Part shown: piece after piece, positions 51,949 through 60,147 of the stretch | Position numbering within the stretch: the stretch's first letter is position 1 | Layout: the number at the start of each line of letters is the position of its first letter | From: JAAYED01 sp040772225 | GTDB lineage: Bacteria; Chloroflexota; Anaerolineae; UBA1429 | Assembly: GCA_040772225.1 (NCBI GenBank) | Contig: JAXGYO010000002.1 | Coordinates: 124,001 to 188,000 of the forward strand | Length of the DNA stretch: 64,000 bases | Reading direction: 5' to 3' | Notes under the pieces: model-generated | The model's input: only the letters and a program-made list of their open reading frames with translations | The model's database searches: none | What the model was told of the DNA's origin: nothing | Made by a program: the position numbers and the translations under genes

Positions 51949-52773
51949 CTAGTGCGCCGCAAGCCACTCGGTGAGACGCGCCATGAACAGGTCATAGCGG
52001 TCGCGCTGCAGATTGTGGCCAGCGCCGGGGATGTGTACCAGACTGCCCTCGCGCCAGATACCAGTTGCCTGGACCGCGGCCTCCCACTGGGTGTGTGAGC
52101 CGAGCTCGGGCTCTGCCACCATGAGCAGGATGGGACATGTGATGGCACCGATGATCTCCTGCCAGGGCCGCTTTGCCTGCGAGAAAAAGGCGCCTACCTC
52201 GGGCGAGGCCTGTAACTTGCTTTGCGCCCATGGTATCCGCTCATCGGGATGCCAGTGAGGGTTCTCCGACTCGACCAGTCTCAGCAGGCCCTCCATGCCG
52301 AGGTTGCGCATCTGCTCTGCACGCTCCCGAAACGCTGCCAGACGCTCACCGGTTTCGTCGGCGCGGCTTGCCCAGGGCCCGCTGTTACCGATAAAGGCCG
52401 AGTCCAGAATGACCAGACTGCGGGGCAGGTCCGGGTAATTGGCAGCGCAGTTGGAAGAGATCTCGCCACCCATCGAATGTCCCACCAGATGGGGATGGTC
52501 GAGGCCGAGACCACGGATCAGCCCGGCCAGGTCAGCCGCCGACTGGAGCGGGCCATAGTCGGTCCCCGTCTGGTCGGACAGGCCATGCCCGCGCGCATCG
52601 ACCATGATCACGTCATAGTCGGCCTCCAGCGCCCGTGCCGCACGCGTCCAGCAGAGGCCGTTGTCAGACCCACCGTGAGAGAATACAACAGGCGTCTTTT
52701 CTCCCGCACCTGTTCGCCAGTAGTGCATACGAATGCCGTTGGTGTCGACAAATCCATCGTGCCAGTCAGACAT
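51949..52773 (-). CDS. Alpha/beta hydrolase, copy 2 of a tandem pair
   Basis: 274 aa, the same length as copy 1. Oxyanion region VVFSHGGSDNGLCW, nucleophile LVGHSMGGEISSN, His in HIPGAGHNLQRDRYD. The copies differ mostly between residues ~120 and 190, the cap-domain region that sets substrate specificity (ASRADETGERLAAFRERAEQ here, SGSSENAEERIARSREGVLH in copy 1), while ends and active-site loops are nearly identical. ATG 52773 has GAGGAGG upstream and a clear promoter at 52823-52795. Confidence 0.88.
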   Translation of the reverse strand: MSDWHDGFVDTNGIRMHYWRTGAGEKTPVVFSHGGSDNGLCWTRAARALEADYDVIMVDARGHGLSDQTGTDYGPLQSAADLAGLIRGLGLDHPHLVGHSMGGEISSNCAANYPDLPRSLVILDSAFIGNSGPWASRADETGERLAAFRERAEQMRNLGMEGLLRLVESENPHWHPDERIPWAQSKLQASPEVGAFFSQAKRPWQEIIGAITCPILLMVAEPELGSHTQWEAAVQATGIWREGSLVHIPGAGHNLQRDRYDLFMARLTEWLAAH

Positions 52774-52794
52774 GGGATGTACCTCCTCGCCCCC

Positions 52795-52823
52795 AGTGTA
52801 GACAGGGCCGCAGCTACCGTCAA
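52795..52823 (-). promoter_or_regulatory. Promoter of the tandem hydrolases
   Basis: Minus strand: TTGACG (52823-52818), 17-bp spacer, TACACT (52800-52795), followed by the ribosome-binding site GAGGAGG and ATG 52773. It starts directly after the T-run of the preceding terminator. Confidence 0.7.
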
Positions 52824-52824
52824 C

Positions 52825-52851
52825 AAAAAAAAGCGCCAGCCCTTGCGGCGC
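52825..52851 (-). terminator. Rho-independent terminator of the 51-aa small gene
   Basis: Minus strand: stem GCGCC/GGCGC (52851-52847 with 52837-52833) around a 9-nt loop, followed by eight T (52832-52825). This is the clearest T-tract terminator in the window. Confidence 0.75.
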
Positions 52852-52919
52852 CGTGCCGCAGGTGCTGACCGTTTGTGTTGACCGGCTACCGCGCCGGTCG
52901 ATTTGGTTGTATGCAAGAA

Positions 52920-53075
52920 CTACCAGGGCATATGGAACAGGTCTTCGTACTCGGTCGAGTTCAGTTCCCTATCCACGAGCAGAACACCGACGACGACTTG
53001 CAGCGCGCGTCGGGCTGCGTTCGCTGCGGTGCCTGCAAAGCCACCGCGCTCCGAGCCACTGTGTGTGAGCTCCAC
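52920..53075 (-). CDS. Uncharacterised 51-aa small protein with own regulatory signals
   Basis: GTG 53075 to TAG 52920, too short for usual gene-calling cut-offs. A consensus ribosome-binding site AAAGGAG lies 6 nt upstream. The product is a short hydrophilic head rich in Gly/Ser/Arg/Ala, a central hydrophobic stretch (ALQVVVGVLLVD, about residues 28-39) and an acidic, aromatic tail (STEYEDLFHMPW). No known family. It has its own promoter, a palindrome just after the start point and a T-tract terminator, so it forms a complete transcription unit between the histidine phosphatase and the hydrolase pair. That makes it more than a chance ORF, although conservation is untested. Confidence 0.5.
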   Translation of the reverse strand: MELTHSGSERGGFAGTAANAARRALQVVVGVLLVDRELNSTEYEDLFHMPW

Positions 53076-53097
53076 GTTCGTCTCCTTTCAGATACGG

Positions 53098-53154
53098 GTT
53101 CGGAATATCCCGAACGCCATCGATTAGCATACCCCGCATCTGCTGTGTAGCCAA
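53098..53154 (-). promoter_or_regulatory. Promoter with palindromic operator-like site
   Basis: Minus strand: TTGGCT (53154-53149), 17-bp spacer, TATGCT (53131-53126), start near 53119. A perfect palindrome GTTCGG-N6-CCGAAC (53098-53115) lies at about +4 to +21, where a repressor would block transcription; it could also fold in the mRNA 20 nt before the ribosome-binding site. Confidence 0.5.
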
Positions 53155-53184
53155 ACCAGCGAAATGTGCGCTCGACACATTGTC

Positions 53185-53835
53185 TTAGCGGCGGGCCACG
53201 GCACCGAGCTGTTCTTCTTGGGCAGCGGGTGACAGCAGATGATCGGTATCATTGTATGCCAGGATTTCAGCATGCTGGCGATGGAGCAGCACTCTCGATA
53301 CAGACGCCGTATCGACGACGTGGCGAGGATGCTGATTGGCAGATTCCGGCTCAATGAGAGAAAAAAGCGTCCGCAGCGTGCGACCATGCGACACCAGGAG
53401 GACAGCGCCGTTCGCCGGATGTGTTCGTAGCTCCTCCAAAAGATCACAGATGCGCTCTCTCACCTTGTCCGGACTATCGGCGCCGCGGGGCACATACGCC
53501 GGCGGATCCTCGTGCCAGGCCTGCATGGCCTCCGGATACAAGTGCGCAAGGTCCGACATGCGGCGCCCCTCCCACTCGCCGTAGCTGAACTCTCGCAATC
53601 GAGGTTCAGGGCTAACTCGCACATCGTGATATGCTGCGATCGCCTGGGCAGTAGACATCGCCCTCTGGAGATCGCTGGCATAGATAGCATCCAGGTGAAC
53701 CGTGGCCAGACGTTGAGCAACAGCCGCAGCCTGAGCACGGCCTGTCTCGTTAAGAGGTCGGTCCGCGTGGCCTTGCAGGCGGCCCTCTACGTTCCAGTCG
53801 GTCTGGCCATGTCGAACAAGATACAGCGTAAGCAA
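53185..53835 (-). CDS. Histidine phosphatase (phosphoglycerate-mutase-like)
   Basis: About 216 aa. The phospho-accepting His lies in LYLVRHGQTDWN at the N-terminus, the second in AVLLVSHGRTLRTL, with RLREFSYGEWEGRRM and DAIYASDLQRAMSTAQAIA, the standard branch-1 phosphatase blocks. No ATG fits: the best start is TTG 53835, about 9 nt after GGAAGGGA, giving L-L-T-L-Y-L-V-R-H-G. Likely a broad phosphatase of sugar phosphates or nucleotides. It resembles the 55717-56361 protein in all motifs. Confidence 0.85.
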   Translation of the reverse strand: MLTLYLVRHGQTDWNVEGRLQGHADRPLNETGRAQAAAVAQRLATVHLDAIYASDLQRAMSTAQAIAAYHDVRVSPEPRLREFSYGEWEGRRMSDLAHLYPEAMQAWHEDPPAYVPRGADSPDKVRERICDLLEELRTHPANGAVLLVSHGRTLRTLFSLIEPESANQHPRHVVDTASVSRVLLHRQHAEILAYNDTDHLLSPAAQEEQLGAVARR

Positions 53836-54235
53836 GATGGCAATCCCTTCCAGTCGAGTAGCTAGGTTGAGAACGATAACAACAACTGGCTCCGGCACGG
53901 TGTGCCGGAGTCAACGACCAGTCTACCACAGGAACAGGCAGCTGTCGTCCCAGGGAGACGTGCAGTAACTGAGGCGCTCATCAACATATGAGCCGACTGC
54001 CTCGAGCATGCGCACCAAGCCATGATCCAATCGCTGTAGAAGATTCCCAGCCCTGCTGTCTTCCGTTCGTCTCCCCACTGTCTCGACTCCTCCATCCCTG
54101 GATAATCTGGACCTCTCCTGGCCTGCGTTCTGCGTCGACCTGTACCCAGGTCGTAATCAGCATAGACGATGACTGTCAACACTGTGTTAAGCAGATGTTA
54201 GGATTACGAAATGCCGCCCATGAGCCGCTCGAACG
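53836..54235. other. Gap without recognisable gene
   Basis: No convincing ORF (codon character and start sites are poor on both strands). One 9-bp perfect hairpin CTCCGGCAC-GGT-GTGCCGGAG lies at 53890-53910; on the minus strand it is followed by CCAGTTGTTGTTATC and sits 55 nt before the phosphatase start, so it may be an attenuator or a leftover terminator. The rest, 53911-54235, shows no RNA gene or repeat that I can recognise. Confidence 0.5.
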
Positions 54236-54262
54236 AACAAAAGGCGCCGCGAGTGCGGCGCC
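54236..54262 (-). terminator. Terminator of the DUF1537 kinase gene
   Basis: GGCGCCGC-GAGT-GCGGCGCC (54243-54262), an 8-bp perfect stem followed on the minus strand by TTTTGTT, 35 nt beyond the stop at 54297. Confidence 0.8.
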
Positions 54263-54296
54263 AGGGCGGCGGCGTCGGGGAGTGGCAGTTCGGGCG

Positions 54297-55694
54297 CTAG
54301 CGAGATCCTCGCAGGATGGTGATCATCTCCGCGAGCGCATTAGGCCCGCCAACATTGCCGGGAAACACGACATAATCCAGATCTGGCCACCGCGACTCGG
54401 AGCCCGTCCGCCACACGGGAACGCCGGGAATCGCCTGACCGCGCACCAGAGCCCGTCGGATGTTGAGGGCACCGGTCGCGATATCAGAGGAGGTAATACC
54501 TCCCTTGGCGATCACCCAGGCCGGGCGTATTGTGAGCCCTGCCACGAGCGCCACGAGCCCGGCGGAGATCTTTTGACCCGCGTCCAGCGAGCCCGCCGTT
54601 CCCGCCACGCCGATATGCTCGCGGCTGGTGTAGACCAGCGCGTCGAAACCGCGTGCCATCGCACTGACTGCCTCTTTCGACGCGCGAGCCACGACCTCAC
54701 TGGCATCGGCCCCAAGCAGCGCCGCCGCATCAACCTCGATGGGCGCCACAGATGGCAGGCGAGCAGCTTCCTCAATCTGAGCAGTGGTCCGGCCCACGAA
54801 CGACCCGGCCACGATGAGTCCCCCCCGCTGCTGGCTAAAATCGGACGCTGACAACAATGGGGCGGGTTCAAGACCCGCTCGAACCCTCACAAAGGAAGCC
54901 GCAGTGCGGTAGAGATAGCAGTGCCCCTGCAGCTCGCTGGCCAGAATCCCCGCGACGAGCACCTCCAGATCCCGGTAGGAAACGGCGTTCACCACACAGG
55001 GCTGGGCGTCAGCAAGCTGGCTGAGAAGAATCTCAACCTTCCGCGGACCTCCCTCCCGCAGGTCGGCCAAAGAAATCGAGGCTACATCGTCGGGAGACCA
55101 GGCACCGCCGGATCTTGCCGACACCCACTCCCTGAGATCGCTCTCCTGGTAGCCAAACACCGGGTCACGAGCGAACTCGGTCTCTGCCGCCGGGACCAAC
55201 CAGCCACCCTCGTCGACATAATGCACGTCATCGATAGTGTAACGACCGCCCTCCAGGAAAAACGGCACGACCAGGAGGCCATCCACCGGCGACTCTAGCC
55301 CCTCGATCAGCGCCCGGGTCTCTGTGGCAAAGTGCCCGCGCAGCGTAGAGTCGCTGCGACTTACGATCGCCACCTCCCGGCCAGTGATCGCCGAAGCGGC
55401 TCGCAGCGCCGCGGCAATCTCCAGATTGATCTCGCGCGCCCGCTCAGCAGGGTAGGCCCGAGAGTTGGTCAGGATATAGACGACGGAATCCGGGTGCTGC
55501 AACTCCTCCACCAGCGCATCCACAGGCCAATGGGTGAGCACCGCCACATCATGCACCGTCTGGGTCCCCGTGGGGTCATCGTCCAGGACGACAACTTTGG
55601 CGCCATCGCGGACATGGCGCTGAATCAGCGGCAACAAGCTGACGCGCCACTCGGCAGGCAATTCTGGAAAGAGCGCATCCCGACGAACAGGCAT
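54297..55694 (-). CDS. Four-carbon acid sugar kinase (DUF1537/OtnK family)
   Basis: 465 aa. The N-terminal domain has VVVLDDDPTGTQTVHDVAVL (substrate site), ILTNSRAYPAERARE, and IVSRSDSTLRGHFATE, the conserved blocks of the family. The C-terminal nucleotide domain has IVAGSFVGRTTAQIEEA, PAWVIAKGGITSSDIATGAL and DYVVFPGNVGGPNALAEMI. Characterised members phosphorylate D-threonate, L-erythronate or related acid sugars. Aldolase or dehydrogenase partners are not adjacent, but Gcl-like and iron alcohol dehydrogenase genes follow within 5 kb on the same strand. ATG 55694 was chosen; a weak GGAG lies 11 nt upstream. Confidence 0.9.
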   Translation of the reverse strand: MPVRRDALFPELPAEWRVSLLPLIQRHVRDGAKVVVLDDDPTGTQTVHDVAVLTHWPVDALVEELQHPDSVVYILTNSRAYPAERAREINLEIAAALRAASAITGREVAIVSRSDSTLRGHFATETRALIEGLESPVDGLLVVPFFLEGGRYTIDDVHYVDEGGWLVPAAETEFARDPVFGYQESDLREWVSARSGGAWSPDDVASISLADLREGGPRKVEILLSQLADAQPCVVNAVSYRDLEVLVAGILASELQGHCYLYRTAASFVRVRAGLEPAPLLSASDFSQQRGGLIVAGSFVGRTTAQIEEAARLPSVAPIEVDAAALLGADASEVVARASKEAVSAMARGFDALVYTSREHIGVAGTAGSLDAGQKISAGLVALVAGLTIRPAWVIAKGGITSSDIATGALNIRRALVRGQAIPGVPVWRTGSESRWPDLDYVVFPGNVGGPNALAEMITILRGSR

Positions 55695-55716
55695 AGTGAA
55701 TTCGCTCCGTAGCAGG

Positions 55717-56361
55717 CTAAAAGGCGATAAAGGTGTCCACCGCGTCCGCCTCCACGAGGTGGTGCCGGTCATTGATGCCCATCACGACACTGCGAGTGGG
55801 CTGAAGGTCGACGACGGAGAGCGATGCGGTGTCAACGCGTACCCGGCGGGAATAGCCCTGCGGCACGTGCAGCGCCAGGCATAGCAGGGCGCGCACTGAG
55901 CCGCCGTGCCCCACGACAACGATCTGTTCCTCCGAGCATAGCCGCAGATCCTCCAGCAACGCACCCACGCGCGCCGCAACCTGATCCACGGACTCTCCTC
56001 CTGTGGGCGCCACTCCGACAGGCTCTGTCATCCACTGTGTGACTGTGTCGGGATAGAGCACCTTGAGTTCCTCCATCGTGCGCCCTTCCCAGGCGCCATA
56101 GTCCGCCTCTCGCAGACGGGCATCGGGCTGGACCGTCAGATTGTGGCGTCGGGCGATCGCTCTTGCAGTATCCATGGCACGGTCCAGATCGGAGGAATAA
56201 ATGGCATCGATGTGCTCGGCAGAAAGGCGCTCAGCGATGGCCTCGGCTTGCTTTAGGCCTACATCAGTCAGATGCGATTGCGCGTGCCCCTGGATGCGGC
56301 CCAGGGAATTCCAGTCGGTAATCCCATGTCGAACGACAAAAAGACGTGGCAATGTCGCCAT
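55717..56361 (-). CDS. Histidine phosphatase (phosphoglycerate-mutase-like)
   Basis: 214 aa. FVVRHGITDWN holds the phospho-His, VVGHGGSVRALL the second His; AIYSSDLDRAMDTARAI and RLREADYGAWEGRTM are the usual blocks. ATG 56361 is directly adjacent to the ribosome-binding site AAAGG, leaving no spacer, so translation may really begin at the in-frame TTG 56352 (7-8 nt spacing), as in the related 53185 gene. It sits 22 nt upstream of the DUF1537 kinase gene, so the two are probably co-transcribed and may act on the same phospho-sugar acids. Confidence 0.87.
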   Translation of the reverse strand: MATLPRLFVVRHGITDWNSLGRIQGHAQSHLTDVGLKQAEAIAERLSAEHIDAIYSSDLDRAMDTARAIARRHNLTVQPDARLREADYGAWEGRTMEELKVLYPDTVTQWMTEPVGVAPTGGESVDQVAARVGALLEDLRLCSEEQIVVVGHGGSVRALLCLALHVPQGYSRRVRVDTASLSVVDLQPTRSVVMGINDRHHLVEADAVDTFIAF

Positions 56362-56487
56362 CCTTTCGAGCCATGATGCGACCCATTATACGTACGCGAG
56401 CAAAAAACCTACAGATGAGCTCGAGGCATGTGCGTGGCAGCGCAAACAGACATGAGAGCTTCGCTGCACGTTGAACGCGCCGCGGCG

Positions 56488-57078
56488 CTAGAACTCGATA
56501 CCGCGGCGCGCTCGAACACCTCTGTTGAAGGGATGCTTGATCTCCCGCATCTCTGTAACCAGATCCGCATAGGCGATCAACTCTGGTGCAGCGTCTCGTC
56601 CGGTGATCACGACATCGAGGCCGGCCGGGCGGTACTCCCTCAGCCAGTCAATGACCTCAGTCACCGGCAACCAGCCGTAGGTGACAGGATAGGTAAACTC
56701 GTCCAGGACGATCAGATCATATTCGCCGCCGGATATGATCTCCTGAGCCAGGTGCCACCCGGCGATAGCCCGGGCACGATCGATCTCCAGATCTTTGGAC
56801 CGGAAAGTGAATCCTGCGCCCATGGCGTGCCAGGCAATCCCAAGGCGCTCAGCGGCGATGGTCTCGCCCCAGCGCTCGCGCTCAGTCTTGATGAACTGAA
56901 TCACGCAAGGACGCAGGCCGTGGCCCCAGGCCCGCAGCACCAAACCCAGCGCCGCCGTGGTCTTGCCCTTGCCATTGCCTGTATACAGGATCACCAGCCC
57001 CCCCGAGGACCCAGCATTCTGGGTCTTTGGGTCCGCCCCGCGATCCACTGGATTCTGCGAACCGCCTGACTCAGTCAA
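56488..57078 (-). CDS. cobO: Cob(I)yrinic acid a,c-diamide adenosyltransferase
   Basis: About 196 aa of CobO/BtuR. P-loop LVILYTGNGKGKTTAALGLVLRAWGHG, then VIQFIKTERERWGE, WHLAQEIISGGEYDLIVLDEFTYPVTYGWLP and LDVVITGRDAAPELIAYADLVTEM, the full set of family blocks. It adenosylates the corrin cobalt, making or salvaging adenosylcobalamin in the cytosol. The start is uncertain: TTG 57078 overlaps the Gcl-like stop (TTGACTGA); GTG 57048 is also possible. Because it overlaps the Gcl-like gene it is likely translated in one operon with it, although the two have no obvious metabolic link. Confidence 0.88.
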   Translation of the reverse strand: MTESGGSQNPVDRGADPKTQNAGSSGGLVILYTGNGKGKTTAALGLVLRAWGHGLRPCVIQFIKTERERWGETIAAERLGIAWHAMGAGFTFRSKDLEIDRARAIAGWHLAQEIISGGEYDLIVLDEFTYPVTYGWLPVTEVIDWLREYRPAGLDVVITGRDAAPELIAYADLVTEMREIKHPFNRGVRARRGIEF

Positions 57079-58747
57079 ACTCGCGCACCGCATTAATGGC
57101 GCTGCCCATGGCAGCATCGGTCTCACGCTCGACGACAATGTCAATAACAGCAGGCCGGTTGGCAGCTACGGCGCGCTCCAGTGCGCCACGAATCTCTCCT
57201 GGCTCTGTCACACGCTCGGCCCAGGCGCCAAAGCCTTCGGCCACCTTGCAGAAATCGATGCCGCGCTCCCCATACGAAAGATCGACGCCGTACTCGTATT
57301 CATAGGCGTACCGCTGGTTCTGCCGGATGAGGCTCAGGTAACCGTTGTTCACAATAACAACGACCACCGGGATGTTGTATTGGCAGGCCATCCCGAGCTC
57401 CTCGATCGTAAACCCAAAGCCGCCATCGCCCACCACCGCGACGGCCGTGCAGTCGGGGCGCGCCACCCGGGCGCCAAGCGCCGCCGGCAGATCATAACCC
57501 AGCGTCCCCGCCCCGCCAGAGGGCAGGTACTGGGCCGGCCGGTCGATCTGCTGAAACTGGCCCGACCAGATCTGCGTGAGGCCGCAGCCAGTGGTAAACA
57601 TCGTGTCAGGTCCAAAAAACGCGTTCAGCTCGTGGTACACCCGCTGGGGCTTGATAGGCACCGAGTCAAAGTCAGTGCGCCGCTCGAGTATCTTGCGATC
57701 CTCAGGAATACGCTGTACCCGCTCAGAGGGCGGAAGCGGGGCAGTGCGGCGGCGAGCAGCCTCCAGCAAGGCCTCCAACGCCAGACGCGCATCCGCCACA
57801 ATCCCCAGCTCCGTGGGCACGATGCGTCCGATGTGCTCCGGTTCAACATTGATGTGTATGAACCGCCGGCCCGCAACATAGGGCCCAAGTGCGCCCGTAT
57901 GGCGGTCGTTGAAGCGATTGCCGACGGCCAGCACCAGGTCTGACCCCAGGAAGAACCGGTTGCCAAAGGGCTGTCCCACCTGAATGCCGATATGGCCCAC
58001 ATGCAGCGGATGCTGTGCCGGGATCCCACCGGTGGCCATATACGTGGTGACCACGGGGAGCGAGAGGTGCTCCGCCAGGGCCACGCAGGCCTCGGTGGCG
58101 TGGGCGATAAGCACGCCACCACCCATGATCATGATCGGGTTCTCTGCCTCGAGAAGCATGTCCAGGGCGCGCTCGATGAGCGCCGGATCGGGTGGCTGCT
58201 TGACGACCGGTATCGGTCCATCCAGGTCCGGGTCGTATGGAACATCAGCCATCTGTACATCAAGGGGCAAGTCGACCAGCACTGGACCCGGGCGACCTTC
58301 GCGCGCCGTCCAGAAGGCCTTGCGCATGATGCTGGCCGCCTGTGTAGGCTCGGTGATACACCAGGCCCCCTTGCAGACCGGTTTGGCGATGCTCACGATG
58401 TCAACCGCCTGAAACGCCTCTTTGCCCAGCTGATCGCGTGCGTTCTGACCGGTGATCGCAATCAAGGGGATCGAATCGATCTGAGCGGTGTAGAGCCCGG
58501 TAACGAAATTCGTCGCTGCCGGACCCGACGTGCATATCGCCATGCCCATCTGCTCACAGCCGGTGGCACGGGAATAGCCGTCGGCAGCATGCAGCGCACC
58601 CTCCTCATGCCGCGCGGTATAGTGCTTGATGAGCCTGGATGTGCCCAGATACTCGTACACCGGATTTATGGCAGCGCCGGGGATGCCAAAAGCGGCGCGG
58701 ATGCCCTCGTCCTCCAGGATGCGAACGACTAATTCTGCAACACGCAT
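57071..58747 (-). CDS. gcl: Glyoxylate carboligase-like thiamine diphosphate enzyme
   Basis: 558 aa with the three domains of ThDP decarboxylases. It shares with E. coli Gcl the strings FGIPGAAINP, TSGPA, DSIPLIAITGQ, FQAVDI, AKPVCK, RPGPVLVDLPLDVQ, GNRFNDRHTG, PVKPQRVYxELN (as PIKPQRVY here) and the ending MGSAINAVREF, so tartronate-semialdehyde synthase is the best match. The ThDP motif is VVGDGGFGFTIEELGMACQYNIPVVVVIVNN. Unlike E. coli Gcl, which has Val-51 in ARHVEGA, this protein has Glu-48 in ARHEEGA, the catalytic Glu of acetolactate synthases. Function may thus be Gcl or a related carboligase. ATG 58747 follows GGAGGG. Confidence 0.72.
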   Translation of the reverse strand: MRVAELVVRILEDEGIRAAFGIPGAAINPVYEYLGTSRLIKHYTARHEEGALHAADGYSRATGCEQMGMAICTSGPAATNFVTGLYTAQIDSIPLIAITGQNARDQLGKEAFQAVDIVSIAKPVCKGAWCITEPTQAASIMRKAFWTAREGRPGPVLVDLPLDVQMADVPYDPDLDGPIPVVKQPPDPALIERALDMLLEAENPIMIMGGGVLIAHATEACVALAEHLSLPVVTTYMATGGIPAQHPLHVGHIGIQVGQPFGNRFFLGSDLVLAVGNRFNDRHTGALGPYVAGRRFIHINVEPEHIGRIVPTELGIVADARLALEALLEAARRRTAPLPPSERVQRIPEDRKILERRTDFDSVPIKPQRVYHELNAFFGPDTMFTTGCGLTQIWSGQFQQIDRPAQYLPSGGAGTLGYDLPAALGARVARPDCTAVAVVGDGGFGFTIEELGMACQYNIPVVVVIVNNGYLSLIRQNQRYAYEYEYGVDLSYGERGIDFCKVAEGFGAWAERVTEPGEIRGALERAVAANRPAVIDIVVERETDAAMGSAINAVREFD

Positions 58748-58779
58748 GGCTCATACCCTCCAAAGCTTAGGTGGCAGCG

Positions 58780-59937
58780 TCAGTAGGCCTGACGATAGAT
58801 CTCCCGCGCCGCCTCAAGGGTCATCACGCGCGGGTTGTTGTTCAGCAGGCGCGTGACCTGCATAGCAGCCTGCGCCATGGGCTCGACTGCGCTTTCGGGC
58901 ACTCCCAGCTCACGCATTCTCGATACGATACCGATGTCGCGACAGAGCCGCTCTACAGCCGCTATGGCCTGCTCGGCTGCCTCTCGGCTAGAGAGCGCCC
59001 CTGTCCTCACACCCAGGGCCCTGGCGATATTTGCGTATCTTGCCTCGCTGCTCAGCAGGTTATAGCGCATCACATAGGGCAAAAGCAACGAGTTGGCAAC
59101 GCCATGTGGGACATTGTATAGACCTCCCAGGGGGTAGGCCAGCGCGTGGACGGCGCCAGTGTTGACAGGTCCGAGGCACATGCCCCCGAGCATACTGGCC
59201 ATTGACATAAAGTATCGCGCCTCAGCATCATCCCCGCGTGCCACGGCCCTGGGAAGATACTGGCCAATGAGCTCGATGGCTTTCATGGCCAACGTATCGA
59301 TCAGAGGGTGCGCAAAGCGGTTGGTGTAGGCTTCGATCGCATGGGTGAGCGCGTCCACCCCCGTGTACGCGGTAATGTGTGGCGGCAGGCTCAGCGCAAG
59401 ATCAGGATCGACGATCGCCACGTCGGCATACAGCCACCGGCTAACGATGCCTTTTTTCAGGTGGGCCTCTGTGTCGGACAGAATTGCGATAGGGGAGACC
59501 TCACTGCCCGTGCCCGCCGTTGTTGGTATCAGCACCTTTGGCAATCCGGCCTGTCGGATCAGGTCTGTGCCGACATAGTCGACGATGCATCCCTGATTCG
59601 TGAGCATGACGCTTGCCGCTTTGGCGATATCGAGCGCGCTGCCGCCCCCAATGCCGATCAACCCGTCACACTGACCGGCCCGTGCCGCCGCTACGCACGC
59701 ATGGACGATCTCCACGCGCGGGTCGGGCTCAACCCCGTCAAACAGGCTGTGCGAGAGCTGCGCGTCGTCAAGCAGGCGCTCTATCCGTGAGGGAATGCCA
59801 GTATTTACCAGCCCGCGATCCGTGACGATCAGCGGACGCCGCAGGCCAAGCTGTGTGAGCGCCGCTGGCAGCTGCATAACAGCGCCACGGCCAAACACCA
59901 GGCGCCCACTCATCTGCATTTCCAGCATTCTGTCCAT
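58780..59937 (-). CDS. Iron-containing alcohol dehydrogenase
   Basis: 385 aa, family III. NAD-binding GIGGGSALDIAKAAS, PTTAGTGSEVSPIAIL, metal ligands in IVDPDLALSLPP (Asp), DALTHAIEAYTN (His) and LAYPLGGLYNVPHGVANSLLLP (His, His). It oxidises or reduces small alcohols and aldehydes, such as 1,3-propanediol, lactaldehyde, hydroxybutyrate or tartronate semialdehyde-type substrates. ATG 59937 has GGGGGA 7 nt upstream. It is the first gene before gcl-like and cobO; the gap of 32 nt suggests one transcript, consistent with reduction of the carboligase product. Confidence 0.9.
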   Translation of the reverse strand: MDRMLEMQMSGRLVFGRGAVMQLPAALTQLGLRRPLIVTDRGLVNTGIPSRIERLLDDAQLSHSLFDGVEPDPRVEIVHACVAAARAGQCDGLIGIGGGSALDIAKAASVMLTNQGCIVDYVGTDLIRQAGLPKVLIPTTAGTGSEVSPIAILSDTEAHLKKGIVSRWLYADVAIVDPDLALSLPPHITAYTGVDALTHAIEAYTNRFAHPLIDTLAMKAIELIGQYLPRAVARGDDAEARYFMSMASMLGGMCLGPVNTGAVHALAYPLGGLYNVPHGVANSLLLPYVMRYNLLSSEARYANIARALGVRTGALSSREAAEQAIAAVERLCRDIGIVSRMRELGVPESAVEPMAQAAMQVTRLLNNNPRVMTLEAAREIYRQAY

Positions 59938-60147
59938 AGACGATCCCCCTTCGATAGGCCTGTCAGGTGCCATCACGATCCGTCGATGCAAAGCTCAGTC
60001 TAGCGCACACCGCAATTTGCGTCCAGCATTCTGACCACGGATACGAGCAATCGCGCGATCGCGCAGCGCCCGTGCTCAGACTCTGGTCCAAAGGAACCTG
60101 TTCTCTCTCCTTGCTGGTCTGGCTCACATCGAATTTACCAGCAAACG

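Noticed and set aside
53862..54182. 106-codon minus-strand frame in the 53.8-54.2 kb gap
   Set aside because: No ribosome-binding site, unusual Cys/Arg composition, no family resemblance; treated as non-coding.
56957..57943. 328-codon + frame opposite the Gcl-like gene
   Set aside because: It mirrors the codon bias of the real gene on the other strand and lacks start signals.
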